The translations under genes and the position numbers were made by a program. Shown here one piece after another: positions 47,224 to 56,636 of a DNA stretch of 64,000 nucleotides; position 1 is the stretch's first letter; each line of letters starts with the position of its first letter. This DNA is from Chitinophagaceae bacterium (GTDB lineage Bacteria; Bacteroidota; Bacteroidia; Chitinophagales; UBA10324), in the NCBI GenBank assembly GCA_016704325.1, contig JADJAG010000009.1, positions 1-64,000 of the forward strand, written 5' to 3'. Below the pieces are notes generated by a model. The model worked only from the letters and a program-made list of their open reading frames with translations, did not search any database and was not told the DNA's origin.

Positions 47224-47376
47224 AGTAGTATATAATATATTGAAGGATAAGGTAGGAAGAATTTTCAGATATCAAGTAGTCAACTTATACTGGAGTGGCC
47301 AACAGGTTGGCGGTGAGCTCAACCCAAACTATATTTCCCGGTTTAACCAATTCGAAAAACGGTGTTAGCCATGCAC

Positions 47377-47414
47377 AAAAAAAACAGAGGTGCAACTTTT
47401 AAGCTGCACCTCTG
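47377..47414 (-). terminator. Intrinsic terminator of rpsT
   Basis: On the minus strand CAGAGGTGCA, a 10-nt loop and TGCACCTCTG form a perfect 10-bp stem followed by eight T. It lies 20 bp after the rpsT stop and separates rpsT from radC. Confidence 0.93.
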
Positions 47415-47433
47415 ATAATTATGAAAGCAAATC

Positions 47434-47688
47434 TTACTTTATCCTATTTAATTTCTTCATCAGTCCTGACTTAAGGTTGTCCGCCTTTTTCTTATGAATG
47501 ATATTGCGTTTAGCCAGTTTATCAATCATAGCGACCGTTTCAGGAAGTAATTTTTTTCCTTCTTCCACAGTAGTTACCGCTCTTAGATCTCTTACCGCAT
47601 TTCGGGTGGTTTTACCGAAATACCGGTTGTGTTCCCTTCTTTTTTTCGCCTGGCGATCGGCTTTCTGTGCATTCTTGGTATTGGCCAT
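47434..47688 (-). CDS. rpsT: 30S ribosomal protein S20
   Basis: S20 is a primary 16S rRNA-binding protein of the small subunit. The 84-residue product from ATG 47688 begins MANTKNAQKADRQAKKRREHN, the usual S20 start, and ends KADNLKSGLMKKLNRIK. An upstream in-frame ATG would add ten residues not found in S20, and the start at 47688 fits the promoter at 47716-47746. Its own promoter and terminator make it a single-gene transcript. Confidence 0.97.
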   Translation of the reverse strand: MANTKNAQKADRQAKKRREHNRYFGKTTRNAVRDLRAVTTVEEGKKLLPETVAMIDKLAKRNIIHKKKADNLKSGLMKKLNRIK

Positions 47689-47715
47689 TGAACAGCTTTT
47701 AATTTTTTGAGGACG

Positions 47716-47746
47716 CAAAGATAACCCAATCCGTTTATTTACAAAA
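47716..47746 (-). promoter_or_regulatory. Bacteroidota promoter of rpsT
   Basis: On the minus strand TTTTG (47746-47742), 18 bp of spacer and TATCTTTG (47723-47716) match the -33/-7 consensus. The leader would be about 22 nt. Confidence 0.82.
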
Positions 47747-47789
47747 TCAAATCCTGTATAATTTCAATGGTGGGAAGGCGTTTTATCCC

Positions 47790-47797
47790 TACTTTTG
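47790..47797 (+). promoter_or_regulatory. -7 promoter element for the DUF5606 gene
   Basis: TACTTTTG is an exact TAnnTTTG match 22 bp before ATG 47820. The -33 region is weak. Confidence 0.55.
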
Positions 47798-47819
47798 CCG
47801 TTCTAAAAAAAATTACTGC

Positions 47820-48275
47820 ATGGATTTCAAGGACATTATGTCAATCAGCGGGTTGCCCGGCTTATTCTCATTGGTAGCATCCAAAGCCAATGGTATTGTG
47901 GTAAAATCTATGGAAGACGGGAAAACACAATTTGTTTCTTCCCGCATTCATGGTATTTCTTCACTTGATAATATTTCTGTTTACCTGGCCGGCGATGAAA
48001 CCATCAGTCTGCGCAATGTGCTTGCAGAGATGAAAAAACAGGAAACTGCCATTCCGCTCCCGGATGCAAAATCAGACGTTTCGGCCCTGAAGGCCTATTT
48101 CAAGAAAATGGTGCCTGATTATGATGAAGAAAAAGTGCACTTAAGCGATATAAAAAAGATGGTGAAATGGTACCACCTGCTGAAATCGCATGATGCCATT
48201 CCTGCTGAAGAATCAAAGGAAGAATCTACGAGTGATGCGGCCCCTGAGCAGCAGGATACTCCGGCAGCGGAATAA
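47820..48275 (+). CDS. DUF5606-family protein
   Basis: A 151-residue cytosolic protein matching the Bacteroidota family DUF5606: MDFKDIMSISGLPGLFSLVASKANGIVVKSMEDGKTQF at the start, RIHGISSLDNISVYLAGDETISLRNVL in the middle, and VPDYDEEKVHLSDIKKMVKWYHLL near residue 115. The last ~25 residues are an acidic, disordered tail (EESKEESTSDAAPEQQ). Its function is unknown. It lies between rpsT (divergent) and dnaN (convergent). The promoter -7 box upstream supports the ATG at 47820. Confidence 0.9.
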   Translation: MDFKDIMSISGLPGLFSLVASKANGIVVKSMEDGKTQFVSSRIHGISSLDNISVYLAGDETISLRNVLAEMKKQETAIPLPDAKSDVSALKAYFKKMVPDYDEEKVHLSDIKKMVKWYHLLKSHDAIPAEESKEESTSDAAPEQQDTPAAE

Positions 48276-48359
48276 TTCATTCAAAACATACATCCTGCCT
48301 GAAGACCATAGTTTCTTGGATTCAAAATGCCAGGCCACAAAAGGTAAAGGCTGAAAATA

Positions 48360-49478
48360 TCAGGTATTGACCATGATAGGCATTACCAGCATCAGCAAAT
48401 CTTCATTATCCTTCTTATTTAATGGAGTCATGATGCATGCCCTGGAGGGTGTGGAAAATTCGAATTGCACTTCCTCTTCATTCATGGAGGCAATCATGTC
48501 TATCACAAACTTCGCATTAAAGGCTATTTCGAGGTCTTCGCCATCATATTGGCAGACTAATGTTTCATTGCCTTCATTGGAAAAATCAAGATCGCGGGTG
48601 TTGATGCTCAGTTCGCTGCCACTCATTTTAAAGGTAGCCTGGTGCGTAGTTTTATTGGATAAAACAACCAGCCTGCGCAAAGAACTCAGCAGGTCGCTTG
48701 ATTGAATGGTGAGTTTATTCGGGTTTTCTGTGGGTATTACTGCAGTATAATCCGGAAACCTGGCATCAATCAACCGGCAGATAAGCTTTACATGTCCGAA
48801 ATTGAAAAAAGCATTGGAGCTGTTATAAGATATTTTAACCTGTGTTTCCTCTGCCGGAATAGCGTTGCCCAGCAGTTGAAGTGCCTTTTTAGGCACGATG
48901 AAAGAAGTTGCTTTAGTGGCTTTTGCATCCAGTCGTTTATACCTGACAAGGCGGTGCGCATCGGTTGCTACGAAGGTGATGCCTTCAGGGGTAAGCTCAA
49001 AATTCACGCCTGTCATGGCAGGGCGCATATCATCCGTACCAACGGCGAACAGTGTTTTGTTAATTGCATTTGCTATAACCGAAGAAGGCAGTTTTATTTC
49101 TTTTGTTTCTTCCGGTACAGGAATCCTCGGAAAGTCATCGCCATTTTCACCGGTCAACCGGTATTTTCCCTTATCAGATGTAATTTCAATGGCCAGGTTT
49201 TGATCATTGATGGAAAAGGTAAGTGGCTGTTCCGGTAATGTTTTCAAAATATCCATCAGCAACTTGGCCGGAATGGCAATCTTTCCTTCTTCATTGGCTT
49301 CCACATCCAGAGAAGAACTCATAGAGGTTTCCAGGTCGGTGGAAAATACTATGAGTTTCTTGTCTTTGATATCAAAGAGAAAGTCTTCGAGTATTGGAAG
49401 TACCGTATTTGTACTCACTACACCGGCAATTAATTGCAGCTGTTTCAACAGCGAACCTGACGATACTATAAATTTCAT
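48360..49478 (-). CDS. dnaN: DNA polymerase III beta subunit (sliding clamp)
   Basis: The beta clamp holds the replicative polymerase on DNA. From ATG 49478 (MKFIVSSGSLLKQLQLIAGV) the product is 372 residues, the standard length, in three similar domains (about 1-120, 130-245 and 250-372). Conserved stretches include ISLDVEANEEGKIAIPAKLLMDILKTLP-like sequence in domain I, DMRPAMTGVNFELTPEGITFVATDAHRL in domain II and the C-terminal LMLVMPIMV that helps form the peptide-binding pocket. An ATG eight codons upstream is less likely because nothing there is conserved. No dnaA is nearby in this window. Confidence 0.96.
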   Translation of the reverse strand: MKFIVSSGSLLKQLQLIAGVVSTNTVLPILEDFLFDIKDKKLIVFSTDLETSMSSSLDVEANEEGKIAIPAKLLMDILKTLPEQPLTFSINDQNLAIEITSDKGKYRLTGENGDDFPRIPVPEETKEIKLPSSVIANAINKTLFAVGTDDMRPAMTGVNFELTPEGITFVATDAHRLVRYKRLDAKATKATSFIVPKKALQLLGNAIPAEETQVKISYNSSNAFFNFGHVKLICRLIDARFPDYTAVIPTENPNKLTIQSSDLLSSLRRLVVLSNKTTHQATFKMSGSELSINTRDLDFSNEGNETLVCQYDGEDLEIAFNAKFVIDMIASMNEEEVQFEFSTPSRACIMTPLNKKDNEDLLMLVMPIMVNT

Positions 49479-49971
49479 CCGAGCCTTATTTTTTTTAAGC
49501 ACCGCAAGATAATGATTTTAGAAAAATGGCCTCATTTAGATGATAAATAGGGCGTATAGCCATTGCTGATAGTTGAAAAGTATGTTTCTATAGCGCACTA
49601 CAACTTTGGTTTTGGGTAAGAGATTTATGTGTTCCGGATAGTATCCGTTTAACCGTTTCTGAAAAATAACCACATAGATCACGGAGAAAGTGCACAGAGA
49701 AAGCACAAAGATTTTTTGCAAGTCAAATACTTTGCTTTTCCTCAGAGGTTATTAGGGAATGATGATTTGCTACTAATCAAGTCAAAATATAGGTGATCTC
49801 CCTTCGACTCCGCTCAGGGTGAGGCGAACTGTGCATGAAGCATACTGGTAAATTCCATGCTTAGCATCATGACATGAAGAGACAGTGAATACATTACTGC
49901 CTAGCAGCAATGTTCAAAAAATTGTGCACTCCTGTTTTTTTTTCTCATTTTGTACTCACAATCTTTCTTGA
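49479..49971. other. Intergenic region with degenerate repeat words
   Basis: No gene is visible. CCACATAGATCACGGAGAAAGTGCACAG-like words near 49670-49710 resemble one decayed unit of the 25.5-26.0 kb array. CCTTCGACTCCGCTCAGG at 49803-49820 is a widespread Bacteroidota repeat word, with a relative near 61170-61200. Confidence 0.4.
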
Positions 49972-51723
49972 ATGAATCTTAACCAGCTCTTCCGAAGAAA
50001 AAGCGTCGACTATATCCTGAAGCAAGTTAAAGCGGGTGAAAGTGATGCAGACCATATCTCTTTGTCAAAGCACCTCGGCCTTAGAGATCTTACGGCCTTT
50101 GGGATTGCAGCTATTATCGGAGCCGGTGTTTTCAGTACCATAGGAAATGCAAGTTATAATGGAGGACCAGGTGTTGTCTTATTGTTCATATTCACTGCTT
50201 TTGCCTGTGGCTTCGCAGCCTTTGCCTATGCCGAATTTGCTTCCCTGGTTCCGGTTTCGGGAAGTGCCTATACGTATTCCTATGTTGCCTTCGGTGAATT
50301 AGTAGCCTGGTTTATCGGGTGGGCGCTGATTATGGAATATGCCGTCGGAAATGTAGTGGTAGCAGTCTCCTGGTCAGATTATTTTACCGGTTTGCTTGCC
50401 AAAGTGAACATTCCCTTTTTAGGTATTCATGGCATCAATATCCCTGCCTGGGCAAGTATTGATTATACTTCCGCGCATAATGGCTTTGTTGATGCTGCTG
50501 CAAAGCTTGCCACTGGCGCTGATTTAGCGGCTTTAAACATGGCGCAGCAGACATCCTATCTTGCATGGACCCAGGCACCGATGCTGGGCAGTTTCCGACT
50601 GATTGCAGATTTACCTGCAGTTTTTATCGTACTGCTGATTACAGCACTCATCTACAGAGGAATCAAAGAGACCCGTAATGCAAGCAATGCAATGGTTGCA
50701 ATTAAAGTAACGATTGTGCTCCTGGTGATTTTACTAGGCATTTTCTATGTTGATACCGACAACTGGAATCCGTTTTTACCAAATGGAATTACAGGCGTTC
50801 TTTCAGGTGTTTCGGCAGTGTTCTTTGCCTACATTGGATTTGACGCCATTTCTACAACGGCTGAAGAATGCAAAAATCCGGAGCGCGATCTACCGAGAAG
50901 TATCATGTATTCTATCGTGATCTGTACCATACTATATGTTGCCATTGCCCTCGTACTTACAGGAATGGTAAAATATGATCAGCTTGCAGTAGGTGATCCG
51001 CTGGCTTTTGTTTTTGAGCAGGTCAACCTTACCTGGATTTCAGGTGTAATTGCAATCAGTGCTGTAGTAGCTATGGCAAGTGTGTTACTCGTTTTTCAAA
51101 TGGGTCAGCCAAGAATCTGGATGAGCATGAGCCGAGACGGATTGCTGCCAAAAAAATTCGCTACCGTTCATCCTAAATTCAAGACTCCTTCTTTCTCCAC
51201 TATCGTAACTATGTTTGTGGTAATCATTCCAATACTGGTCATTCCTACCAACATTGTATTGGACCTGACTTCCATGGGTACATTGTTTGCTTTTGTGCTG
51301 GTTTGTGGAGGCGTGCTTCGTATGCAGATCGATCCGAATGCCCCGCGTGGTAAATTCAGGACCCCTTACATGAATGCCAAATATGTAATGCCATCTATGA
51401 TATTTATCGCCGCTTTCCTCGTCTATACACAAACCCCGGACTGGATGCATCATATGCTTGATTTCTCGACGTGGGCAACATTTGCTCCTAACCTGCCTAT
51501 GTGGTTGTTTATTCTTGTCTGCCTTGCACTCACCTATTATTCATACACCAAAAGCCTTTCGCTGATACCGGTGCTCGGATTGATCTTCTGTTTCTATATG
51601 ATGGCACAAATTCACTATGCAAGCTGGATTGGTTTTTTGATCTGGCTGGTGATCGGGCTGGCAATCTATTTCTCGTATGGTTTCTATAACAGTAAGCTGC
51701 ATTTACTGAAAAAGGACGGTTGA
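49972..51723 (+). CDS. APC-family amino-acid permease (cationic amino-acid transporter type)
   Basis: A 583-residue transporter with about 12-14 membrane helices. The N-terminal cytoplasmic stretch LSKHLGLRDLTAFGIAAIIGAGVFSTIG and the following LVPVSGSAYTYSYVAFGELVAWFIGWALIMEYAVGN match the CAT subfamily of APC permeases, in which the GAG motif of helix 1 binds the amino-acid backbone. AVFFAYIGFDAISTTAEECKNPERDLPR near residue 280 is the second signature. The product probably imports amino acids. It is a stand-alone gene before a Phd/PIN module. Confidence 0.92.
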   Translation: MNLNQLFRRKSVDYILKQVKAGESDADHISLSKHLGLRDLTAFGIAAIIGAGVFSTIGNASYNGGPGVVLLFIFTAFACGFAAFAYAEFASLVPVSGSAYTYSYVAFGELVAWFIGWALIMEYAVGNVVVAVSWSDYFTGLLAKVNIPFLGIHGINIPAWASIDYTSAHNGFVDAAAKLATGADLAALNMAQQTSYLAWTQAPMLGSFRLIADLPAVFIVLLITALIYRGIKETRNASNAMVAIKVTIVLLVILLGIFYVDTDNWNPFLPNGITGVLSGVSAVFFAYIGFDAISTTAEECKNPERDLPRSIMYSIVICTILYVAIALVLTGMVKYDQLAVGDPLAFVFEQVNLTWISGVIAISAVVAMASVLLVFQMGQPRIWMSMSRDGLLPKKFATVHPKFKTPSFSTIVTMFVVIIPILVIPTNIVLDLTSMGTLFAFVLVCGGVLRMQIDPNAPRGKFRTPYMNAKYVMPSMIFIAAFLVYTQTPDWMHHMLDFSTWATFAPNLPMWLFILVCLALTYYSYTKSLSLIPVLGLIFCFYMMAQIHYASWIGFLIWLVIGLAIYFSYGFYNSKLHLLKKDG

Positions 51724-51764
51724 TTTTTACTTGTCAAGTTGTCAATTAAATTTATTTTTGAAGC

Positions 51765-52004
51765 ATGAAAACATATTCCGTTGGCGACCTCAAGGCTCAC
51801 TTCTCTGAAATTCTGGATATGGTTCAGGATGGGGAAGAGATCGCTATTGCTTATGGGAAGAAGAAGGAAGTGATTGCCCGCATTGTGCCTGAGAAAAAGC
51901 CAAAGAAGCTTAAGAAAAGGAAACTTGGGGCTTTGAAAGGGAAAGCAACGGTCACTTTCATGAAAGATTGGGAAATGACGGAGGAGGAGCTCTTAGGGCT
52001 ATGA
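51765..52004 (+). CDS. Phd/YefM-type antitoxin
   Basis: A 79-residue protein beginning MKTYSVGDLKAHFSEILDMVQDGEEIAIAYGKKKEVIARIVP, the Phd/YefM antitoxin fold that binds DNA with its N-terminus. The C-terminal ~35 residues (KKLKKRKLGALKGKATVTF...EMTEEELLGL) end in an acidic segment of the kind that inserts into the toxin. The stop overlaps the toxin start by ATGA. Together they form a typical toxin-antitoxin operon. Confidence 0.9.
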   Translation: MKTYSVGDLKAHFSEILDMVQDGEEIAIAYGKKKEVIARIVPEKKPKKLKKRKLGALKGKATVTFMKDWEMTEEELLGL

Positions 52005-52399
52005 GTTTTTTACTTGACTCCCATACACTCATCTGGGCTATTGTCTACCCCGAGAAATTGTCCGTTGCAGCTACAAAAATTATTGAAGCACAAGAGAGTA
52101 ATATTTACCTAAGCAGCGTAAGCCTCTGGGAAATATCAATCAAGTTCAATTTGAAGAAACTTCATATGAAGGGCGTAACTCCACCGAAACTATTAGATGA
52201 AGCTAAAAAGATAGGCATAAAAGTGGTTCCACTGCTTGAGGATGAATCATCTTCTTTCTTTAATCTCCCGCTTCAAAATCATCGCGATCCATTTGACAGA
52301 ATGCTTGTATGGCAGTGTATCAAAAGAAACTATACTATCATTTCAAAGGATAAGAGATTAAAAACATATGAACCAATTGGCTTGTTGATTACCTGGTAG
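52001..52399 (+). CDS. PIN-domain toxin (VapC-like ribonuclease)
   Basis: A 132-residue PIN-domain protein from ATG 52001, overlapping the antitoxin stop. Acidic residues of the active site are visible: LLDSHTLIWA at the start, SSVSLWEISIKFNLKKL near residue 40, HRDPFDRMLVWQCIKRN near residue 95 and TIISKDKRL near residue 113. This set matches the type found in PIN proteins that pair with Phd antitoxins. These toxins are metal-dependent RNases; the target RNA is unknown. The antitoxin presumably autoregulates the pair. Confidence 0.92.
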   Translation: MSFLLDSHTLIWAIVYPEKLSVAATKIIEAQESNIYLSSVSLWEISIKFNLKKLHMKGVTPPKLLDEAKKIGIKVVPLLEDESSSFFNLPLQNHRDPFDRMLVWQCIKRNYTIISKDKRLKTYEPIGLLITW

Positions 52400-52415
52400 C
52401 AGATAACCCTAATCT

Positions 52416-53456
52416 CTACTTATTCGCCAGCTGCCCGCATGCCGCATCAATATCCTTTCCCCTGCTGCGGCGTATCGTTGCAATTACACCGTGGTTGTTG
52501 AGAAAATCACAGAAATGCTTTGCCCGGTCGGCGGAAGCACGGTGATAGGTGACCCCTTCCACTTTGTTGTATTCAATAAGATTTATCCTGGCGGGAATAC
52601 GTTCACAAATCTGAACCAGTTGACGGGCATCTTCAACGAAATCGTTGAAATGATCGAGCAGGATGTATTCAAATGAGATCCGGTTGCCTGTTTTTTCGGC
52701 AAAGTACTGTAATGCATCAATCAGCGATTCAAGGTCATTGGTTTCATTGATGGGCATGATCTCATTCCGTTTCACATCATTTGCCGCATGCAACGACAGC
52801 GCCAAACGAAACCGCACTTCATCGTCGCCCAGTTTCCTGATCATCTTCGCGATGCCGGCAGTAGAAACAGTTATTCTCCTGGGTGACATACCGAGGCCGT
52901 CAGGCGAGGTAATCTTTTCAATGGCCTTCATCACCTCAGCATAATTGAGTAAGGGTTCGCCCATACCCATAAAAACAATATTGGTGATGCCACGGCCATA
53001 CTCGGCAATGGATTCTCTGTTGATCAGCACCACCTGGTCGAATATCTCGTCAAAATTCAGGTTGCGTTTGCGGCCCATCCTGCCCGTGGCACAAAACTTA
53101 CAGGTAAGCGAACAGCCAACCTGCGAAGAAACACATACCGTGAGCCTGTCAGTTGCCGGTATCAGTACGCTTTCAATAAAATGTCCGTCGAATGTTTTGA
53201 ATCGCGCTTTGATGGTTCCATCCCTGCTCACCTGCTTAGTATCGAGTGTAAGTGAGTGAATTACAAAATCCTGCTTAAGTTTTTCCCTTAATTCCTTAGA
53301 GAGATTGGTCATCTCATCAAAAGAACCTGCTCCTTTCTGCCAAAGCCATTCATAGATCTGTTTGGCACGAAATGATTTTTCTCCTGCATTTTCAAGATAC
53401 GATTTGATGTCGTCCAGGTTCAGGCTGCGAAAATCATTATGTGTTGTAGCAAGCAT
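52416..53456 (-). CDS. rlmN: 23S rRNA/tRNA adenosine C2-methyltransferase
   Basis: RlmN is a radical-SAM enzyme that methylates A2503 of 23S rRNA and A37 of some tRNAs. The 346-residue protein has the radical-SAM Cys triad in CSLTCKFCATGRMGRKRNL near residue 115 and GMGEPLLNYAEVMKAI near residue 165. RISFEYILLDHFNDF follows, and the C-terminal Cys region with VATIRRSRGKDIDAACGQL holds the second catalytic Cys. The length is normal. The start at 53456 is followed by the conserved SLNLDDIKSYLENAGEKSFRAKQIYEWLW. Confidence 0.95.
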   Translation of the reverse strand: MLATTHNDFRSLNLDDIKSYLENAGEKSFRAKQIYEWLWQKGAGSFDEMTNLSKELREKLKQDFVIHSLTLDTKQVSRDGTIKARFKTFDGHFIESVLIPATDRLTVCVSSQVGCSLTCKFCATGRMGRKRNLNFDEIFDQVVLINRESIAEYGRGITNIVFMGMGEPLLNYAEVMKAIEKITSPDGLGMSPRRITVSTAGIAKMIRKLGDDEVRFRLALSLHAANDVKRNEIMPINETNDLESLIDALQYFAEKTGNRISFEYILLDHFNDFVEDARQLVQICERIPARINLIEYNKVEGVTYHRASADRAKHFCDFLNNHGVIATIRRSRGKDIDAACGQLANK

Positions 53457-53739
53457 GGGGTAAAGGTAGGGAAATCAAAGATGGCGGTTAGCATAGCAAT
53501 CAATTTGGGTATACGACAAAATGGAAACTGAACTTTGAGTATTGAGTAATTGAGTATTGAGTATTGAGTATTGAGAGACACTTAATTGTATTACCACACA
53601 AACCCTTAGAATCCAGGAATAAATTTGAATCTAGTGACTTAGCATTTAGTGGCTAAATTCAGATATCCAAGAGAATTAATTTCAAGAGAAGCCTTCAATC
53701 CTAATTTAGCTTTTCTAAATTGCATCAAATGTTTTCCGA
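53457..53739. repeat. Intergenic repeat words with one half of the miniature-element end
   Basis: GGGTATACGACAAAATGG at 53507-53524 matches the left terminal repeat of the 32.7-kb miniature element (GGGTGTACGACAA). It is followed by five copies of TTGAGTATTGAGTA-type words. I see no matching right end, so this is a fragment or a diverged relative. Confidence 0.5.
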
Positions 53740-55290
53740 ATGGCTGATAAAATAAAGTTTACAGAAGAACTCGATGCTTCTTATCAATTCCAGGGTGCTG
53801 GAATAACATTAGGCGCAGGAATGATTGATGGTGTATGTGAAACCAATCACTTCGTGAAGATTCCTCTCAAAACACTCAACCGGCATGGATTGATTGCCGG
53901 TGCCACCGGTACCGGTAAAACAAAATCGCTGCAACTATTGGCAGAAGGGCTTTCCGCAAATGGCATTCCCACCCTGCTCATGGATATTAAAGGTGACCTG
54001 AGTGGCATTGCAAAACCCGGCGCCATGAATCCAAAGATTGAAGAACGAATAAAGAAAATTGGTACGATGTGGTCACCTTCAACATTTCCAGTGGAACTAT
54101 TGTCACTTTCTGATCAACCGGGAATAAAATTGAGAGCGACTACCTCTGAATTTGGTCCAGTCTTGCTATCAAAAATTTTAGACCTGAATGAAACACAACA
54201 AGGCATTCTTGCCATGATCTTTAAGTACTGCGATGATAAGAAGCTGCCGTTGCTTGACCTGGAAGACCTGAAAAAAGTAATTCAATACATTACCGGTGAC
54301 GGTAAAAATGAAATTGAAAAAGACTATGGTGCCATTTCCACGATATCGGCAGGAACCATTTTACGCAAGGTAATTGAGCTCGAACAACAAGGAGCTGCCG
54401 GCTTTTTCGGAGAGCCCTCCTTCGACCCGAACGATCTGCTGCGAACAGATAACACTGGAAAGGGATTCATTAATATCATCCGTCTTACCGACATACAGGA
54501 CAGGCCGAAGCTGTTTTCCACTTTCATGCTTTCATTGCTGGCAGAAGTCTACAACTCCTTTCCTGAAATTGGCGACGCTGAAAAACCAAAACTGGTCATC
54601 TTTATCGATGAAGCGCATCTCATCTTTAATGATGCATCGAAACAACTTTTGGACCAGCTGGAAACTACCATCAAGCTGATCCGCTCAAAAGGCGTAGGCG
54701 TCATTTTCTGCACTCAAAACCCACAAGATATTTCTTCAGCCATCCTTGGACAGTTAGGATTAAAGATTCAGCATGCATTACGGGCATTTACTGCCGCCGA
54801 CCGTAAAACCATTAAAACGGCAGCGGAGAATTTTCCTGAATCAACCTATTATAAAACGGATGATTTGCTTACACAACTGGGCATTGGTGAAGCACTGGTG
54901 ACTGCATTAAATGAAAAAGGTATTCCTACCATGCTTACTGCCACCATGATGTGTTCGCCCGCTTCGCGCATGGATGTATTGAGTGAAACTGAAATAAATG
55001 AGCTGGTGAAGGCATCGCAGCTAACGCGGATTTACAACCAGGTATTGGACCGGGAGAGCGCTTTTGAAATGCTGAACCGGCGCATGCAAGATACAAATGA
55101 GGCGGATGAAAAAGAAAATGATTCAAAAACCGATAAGAAAAGAACAACCAAAGAAGAGCCCGGCACTTTTGAAAAAATGTTGAAGAGCCCTGTGGTAAGG
55201 GCTGTGGGTGTTTCTGTGGCAGGGCTGCTAACACGAAGTTTATTGGGATCATTGGGGTTGAAGAGCAGATCGAGAACAACAAAAAGATAG
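53740..55290 (+). CDS. HerA/DUF853-type ATPase (YjgR-like)
   Basis: A 516-residue ATPase of the helicase HerA/DUF853 group. Walker A is GATGTGKTKS near residue 53, Walker B is KLVIFIDEAHLIF near residue 286, and the sensor-like segment VGVIFCTQNPQDISSAILGQLG lies near residue 325. The family forms hexameric ring ATPases related to FtsK/HerA; no HerA partner nuclease (NurA) is nearby, so the role is open. The C-terminal ~70 residues are a charged linker followed by a small hydrophobic tail. It stands alone. Confidence 0.9.
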   Translation: MADKIKFTEELDASYQFQGAGITLGAGMIDGVCETNHFVKIPLKTLNRHGLIAGATGTGKTKSLQLLAEGLSANGIPTLLMDIKGDLSGIAKPGAMNPKIEERIKKIGTMWSPSTFPVELLSLSDQPGIKLRATTSEFGPVLLSKILDLNETQQGILAMIFKYCDDKKLPLLDLEDLKKVIQYITGDGKNEIEKDYGAISTISAGTILRKVIELEQQGAAGFFGEPSFDPNDLLRTDNTGKGFINIIRLTDIQDRPKLFSTFMLSLLAEVYNSFPEIGDAEKPKLVIFIDEAHLIFNDASKQLLDQLETTIKLIRSKGVGVIFCTQNPQDISSAILGQLGLKIQHALRAFTAADRKTIKTAAENFPESTYYKTDDLLTQLGIGEALVTALNEKGIPTMLTATMMCSPASRMDVLSETEINELVKASQLTRIYNQVLDRESAFEMLNRRMQDTNEADEKENDSKTDKKRTTKEEPGTFEKMLKSPVVRAVGVSVAGLLTRSLLGSLGLKSRSRTTKR

Positions 55291-55401
55291 CATATAGGTA
55301 TTTCAGGAATTAACTCTTATTCACAGATTAGTAGCACGTTAAGAAAATCAAATGCCTTGATATCTGTGCAACCCTAATCCGTTTACAAAAGTTGCTACCC
55401 T

Positions 55402-55980
55402 TCAGTTTGTCCGTTTCTTGACGGGAATGCGGAACCCAATCCGCTTACGTGCCTGTTGAGGGGGATGTAACAACTTTTTCAAAGTCTCAAAAATCAATTG
55501 AATTTCTTCATCGTAATTTTTGAATTTGGTATCGTGCTTTGTGAGCTTACTTTCAAGTTGTTCGAGCTTTAACAAAACATCTTTGTGCATCAATAATACT
55601 TCACGAATTCGGGTGAACACGCGAATGATCCTGATATTGACTGCAATTGCCTGTTTGCTGTTCAATACACTCGACAACATTGCAACTCCCTGTTCTGAAA
55701 AAGCAAACGGAGGGTATCGTAACCCCATTTTATCGGCAAAATTGGAGGTGCCAATTTGGCTCCTCCAATTCCGGAATTCCTTAGCTGTTAGTTCAAACAT
55801 GAAGTCTTCGGGAAAGCGATCCCTGTTTCTTCGAACCTGTCTTTTCAGTTCTTTGGTTTCCACTCCATACAATTCAGCCAGGTCTCGGTCCAGCATTACT
55901 CTTTTACCTCTTATCAGATGGATTTTACTTATTAATGATTCATCAGGAATCATCAGTGATTTACTCATGGATTTTTTCAT
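55402..55980 (-). CDS. ORF6N-domain protein
   Basis: A 192-residue protein with the ORF6N DNA-binding-type domain in residues 10-110: MIPDESLISKIHLIRGKRVMLDRDLAELYGVETKELKRQVRRNRDRFPEDFMFELT, then NWRSQIGTSNFADKMGLRYPPFAFSEQGVAMLSSVLNSKQAI. A coiled coil (residues 125-170) and a basic tail follow. ORF6N proteins are common as single accessory genes in Bacteroidota and are related to phage anti-repressors. A 31-bp palindromic part of this gene (55740-55770) recurs almost exactly in noncoding DNA at 56637-56667. Confidence 0.92.
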   Translation of the reverse strand: MKKSMSKSLMIPDESLISKIHLIRGKRVMLDRDLAELYGVETKELKRQVRRNRDRFPEDFMFELTAKEFRNWRSQIGTSNFADKMGLRYPPFAFSEQGVAMLSSVLNSKQAIAVNIRIIRVFTRIREVLLMHKDVLLKLEQLESKLTKHDTKFKNYDEEIQLIFETLKKLLHPPQQARKRIGFRIPVKKRTN

Positions 55981-56194
55981 AGGACAGATAATTATAGTTA
56001 AAAAAATAAATTAAAAAATGTAAATGGCTTATTCGCAATAAGTTCAGTAATGGAGAACTAAGCTGATACGGTTCATATAAAAGAGATAATTTATTGGCCG
56101 GTATAAAATTTAATACGATGTTGAATGATATAAAATACAAATGGTATGCGAATATAGAAAGTAAAATTTAAAAACAACATAGGAGTATTGATTT

Positions 56195-56388
56195 GGATGT
56201 ACGACAAATCATTTAGCTTGTCAAGCAATGGTTGGTGGGTTAAATGGCTAAATGGTTAAATTGCTGCGGCGAAGCCGATCACTTGCTATTCTGTAATCAC
56301 TACGCTACTTTACTCACTTACTCAAATACTTAATAATCAATACTCAATTTCAACACCCAATAATCAATATCCAATTTTTCTTACACCC
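56195..56388. mobile_element. Miniature inverted-repeat element, copy B
   Basis: The 194-bp sequence is about 85% identical to the element at 32730-32924 by eye, with the same interior words (GGTTGGTGGGTTAAATGG and CGGCGAAGCCGATCACTTG) in the same order. The left end GGATGTACGACAAATC and right end AATTTTTCTTACACCC are inverted repeats of the same type. No clear 9-bp flanking duplication remains. It sits in a gene-free stretch next to ORF6N. Confidence 0.78.
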
Positions 56389-56396
56389 TAGTTATT

Positions 56397-56613
56397 GGCT
56401 ATAAGAAACATCGTTTAGTTTGTCATGCATTGGATGGGGTTCCGCCAGCAGTGTAATGTCAATTGGATATTGAATATTTAAAATGTGTCGTTGACTGAAA
56501 TAGGTTGACTTTTTTTAACTGATTTTTCAATTTTCTATTGACATTTGATTGTTACTATTGCTATTTGCCTTAAATCTTAAGTCTATATTCCATATTCAAT
56601 TTGTCGTACACCC
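56397..56613. mobile_element. Miniature inverted-repeat element, diverged copy C
   Basis: It starts 8 bp after copy B with GGCTATAAGAAACATCGTTTAG, which matches the left end of the other copies in about 16 of 22 bases, and ends with CAATTTGTCGTACACCC, a near-perfect right terminal repeat. The interior differs more. Copies B and C may represent a nested or tandem insertion: ATTGATTT precedes B and ATTGTTTT follows C. Confidence 0.55.
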
Positions 56614-56636
56614 ATTGTTTTCCCTTGGGCAAAATA

